A stretch of 64,000 bases of DNA from Oxytricha trifallax. Its lineage: Eukaryota; Ciliophora; Spirotrichea; Sporadotrichida; Oxytrichidae. Shown here one piece after another: positions 62,711-64,000 of the stretch. The DNA lies in NCBI GenBank assembly GCA_000711775.1, contig ARYC01019676.1, positions 1-64,000 of the forward strand, given 5' to 3'. The position numbers and the translations under genes were made by a program. Positions within the stretch are counted from its first letter, which is position 1. Each line of letters starts with the position of its first letter. The notes under the pieces were generated by a model. It worked only from the letters and a program-made list of their open reading frames with translations. It did not search any database and was not told the DNA's origin.

Positions 62711-64000
62711 TATTAAAGTTTAATCTTGCCTTGCTTATGATGAAAGGATTGCTTGAATGACGGATCTTTTAGACAAGCTGAAGCAGAAGAAATTGTCAAT
62801 GCATTATTGAATAAAGCACTAAGAAAGCTTGATTTGAAATTATTAATAGGCTAAGCAATATAGAAAATAATAGAGAAAATAAATCTTTGCAAGCCGTAGT
62901 CAGTATGTTGCATATATTTAAATGATCGTACCTTTTCTTGAATTTGGGCTTTAGATACTTTTGACACTTAATCGAATGGCACAAAAGGGTTCTAACTGTA
63001 CGATTTCTAAAATGTTTATTAGCTTATAGAGAAAAATGTTCTTAAAAGCTTAAGTTTTTAAAAAAGCATTTCAAGGCTTCGACAATGTTTCGGCTAAAAT
63101 GAATTGCTAGAGCTTAATTAAATTTAGATTCTCTACATTCTTTTATCTTTGCGTTTCCATTTTTGACGACGAGATGCTGATCAACTTTCTTCATAACAGT
63201 GATTTAGGAATTTATTAGAAAAAGAAAATTAAAATTATTAACATTTTTAAATATTTATACTTGTTTCTTTCTTTCTTTCTTTCAGTATCTATTTTAATGA
63301 GAGCTAGTAAACGAATTCTAATGAAATTTAGAAATAAAGATTGAAATGTAAGATAATGAATAATCTCAATTAATCATGTTCATTAAAGTAGTAGTCTTAG
63401 TATTGTAAAATATTAAATAAAAATAAGATCACTCCCCCCCCACCTTGACGCAAATAGTTTTACTTCAAGTCAAAGTCAATGCTTAGACGTTGTTAAGAAT
63501 ATTAAATCAAATATGATCTCTAGAGATAAGGGAAATATTAAATATAAAGGAGTCTACCATACAATTATCAATGAAATAATATTTTATTTGTGCTGCCATT
63601 CTTTTGACAAAATGCCTGTATTTGCTAAAACGAATGATTGAAAATGTAATTCTTCTTTTGCAAGTTTAATGTAACGCACTTTTATAACAGGATTATAGGA
63701 GACTCTCTTTATTAAATAAGAATAGAAATAAAAATAAAGAAGCACATGCACCAAAACATTCTATACGAGAGTTAAAATTGAAAAAAAGATATATTATATC
63801 TTGGAAGTTCAAAAGAATGTAATCTCTGCTTATTTCTTCTTTGCATGTTATGATTGAGAAATGAGCAGTTTCTTTAATAACGACTAGGATATTGCCTCCA
63901 ATGACTTGATTTCCCACTGGCATATCAAACTTCAGATAAAACATAAAAACTAATACGGGTTGAGAGAGCACATTAAGCTCGAAAGATCCATCTATATTAA

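Larger units (their letters stand above)
25319..64000. repeat. Right satellite array, ~30 tandem 1276-bp units, runs off the window
   Basis: The unit starts at TTTTATAACAGG and ends at GTAACGCAC. Starts (about): 25319, 26599, 27875, 29151, 30427, 31736, 33005, 34281, 35571, 36847, 38123, 39399, 40675, 41952, 43228, 44504, 45779, 47055, 48331, 49608, 50884, 52156, 53431, 54706, 55976, 57293, 58563, 59839, 61136, 62404, 63680. Most spacings are exactly 1276. Units are nearly identical except for one variable segment just before a (TTTC)n-CAG tract. Each holds a C8 tract, a palindrome ATCTCTAGAGAT and a ~55-60 bp block missing from the left copies. No tRNA, rRNA or conserved gene was found. It fits germline-limited satellite DNA kept uniform by unequal exchange and gene conversion. 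Confidence 0.96.

Noticed and set aside
25332..63971. Repeated minus-strand ORFs of 62 and 91 codons in every satellite unit as real genes
   Set aside because: They repeat because the DNA repeats. They are cut by TGA or frame shifts, the left copies do not keep the frame, and no family is recognised.
25319..64000. CRISPR array
   Set aside because: Kilobase units with no short repeat and spacer structure, in a eukaryote.

Overview
The window reads as germline (micronuclear) DNA of a ciliate that translates TAA and TAG as glutamine and stops at TGA. The code is visible in recognisable genes: a TAG in the PRP6-like gene falls where PRP6 proteins carry Gln, and the zinc transporter and coiled-coil genes run through many TAA/TAG codons and end at TGA. 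DNA is very AT-rich and GT-AG introns are short (about 25-90 nt). Several genes are interrupted by AT-rich segments that are not GT-AG introns and are flanked by short direct repeats (pointers). Removing the segment plus one pointer restores the frame. This pattern is typical of spirotrich/hypotrich ciliates (Oxytricha, Stylonychia, Tetmemena), which is my best guess; the species is not identified.

Layout. 1-2250: two diverged copies of a ~1.2-kb satellite. 2251-25318: a ~23-kb gene-bearing island. In order it holds a low-complexity gene fragment (2251-3385, -); a coiled-coil gene (3597-6343, +); two paralogous leucine-rich genes on the minus strand (6378-9937 and 11947-16032); a large coiled-coil gene (17235-21980, +); a His-rich CDF/ZnT zinc transporter (22280-24468, +); and the C-terminal part of the U5 snRNP protein PRP6 (24660-25318, -). 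25319-64000: about 30 tandem, nearly identical 1276-bp units of the same satellite, continuing past the window end.

The two leucine-rich paralogues act as empty-site controls for each other. One carries a 1.57-kb retroelement-like insertion with a 15-bp target duplication and an (ATT)n tail. The other carries a palindromic foldback element with a 7-bp duplication and a ~690-bp insertion between 11-bp repeats. All three sit inside coding sequence, so they are either decay or internal eliminated sequences (IESs) removed in the developing macronucleus.

The most striking point is the architecture. The island begins and ends at the same position of the satellite unit, and PRP6 coding sequence runs to the last base before the right array, with its N-terminal two-thirds absent. 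The array therefore lies between parts of a gene or next to a scrambled gene segment. Many one-base frame breaks, often in homopolymers, plus three garbled patches in the array suggest an imperfectly polished long-read assembly, so frames and exact lengths should be read with caution.
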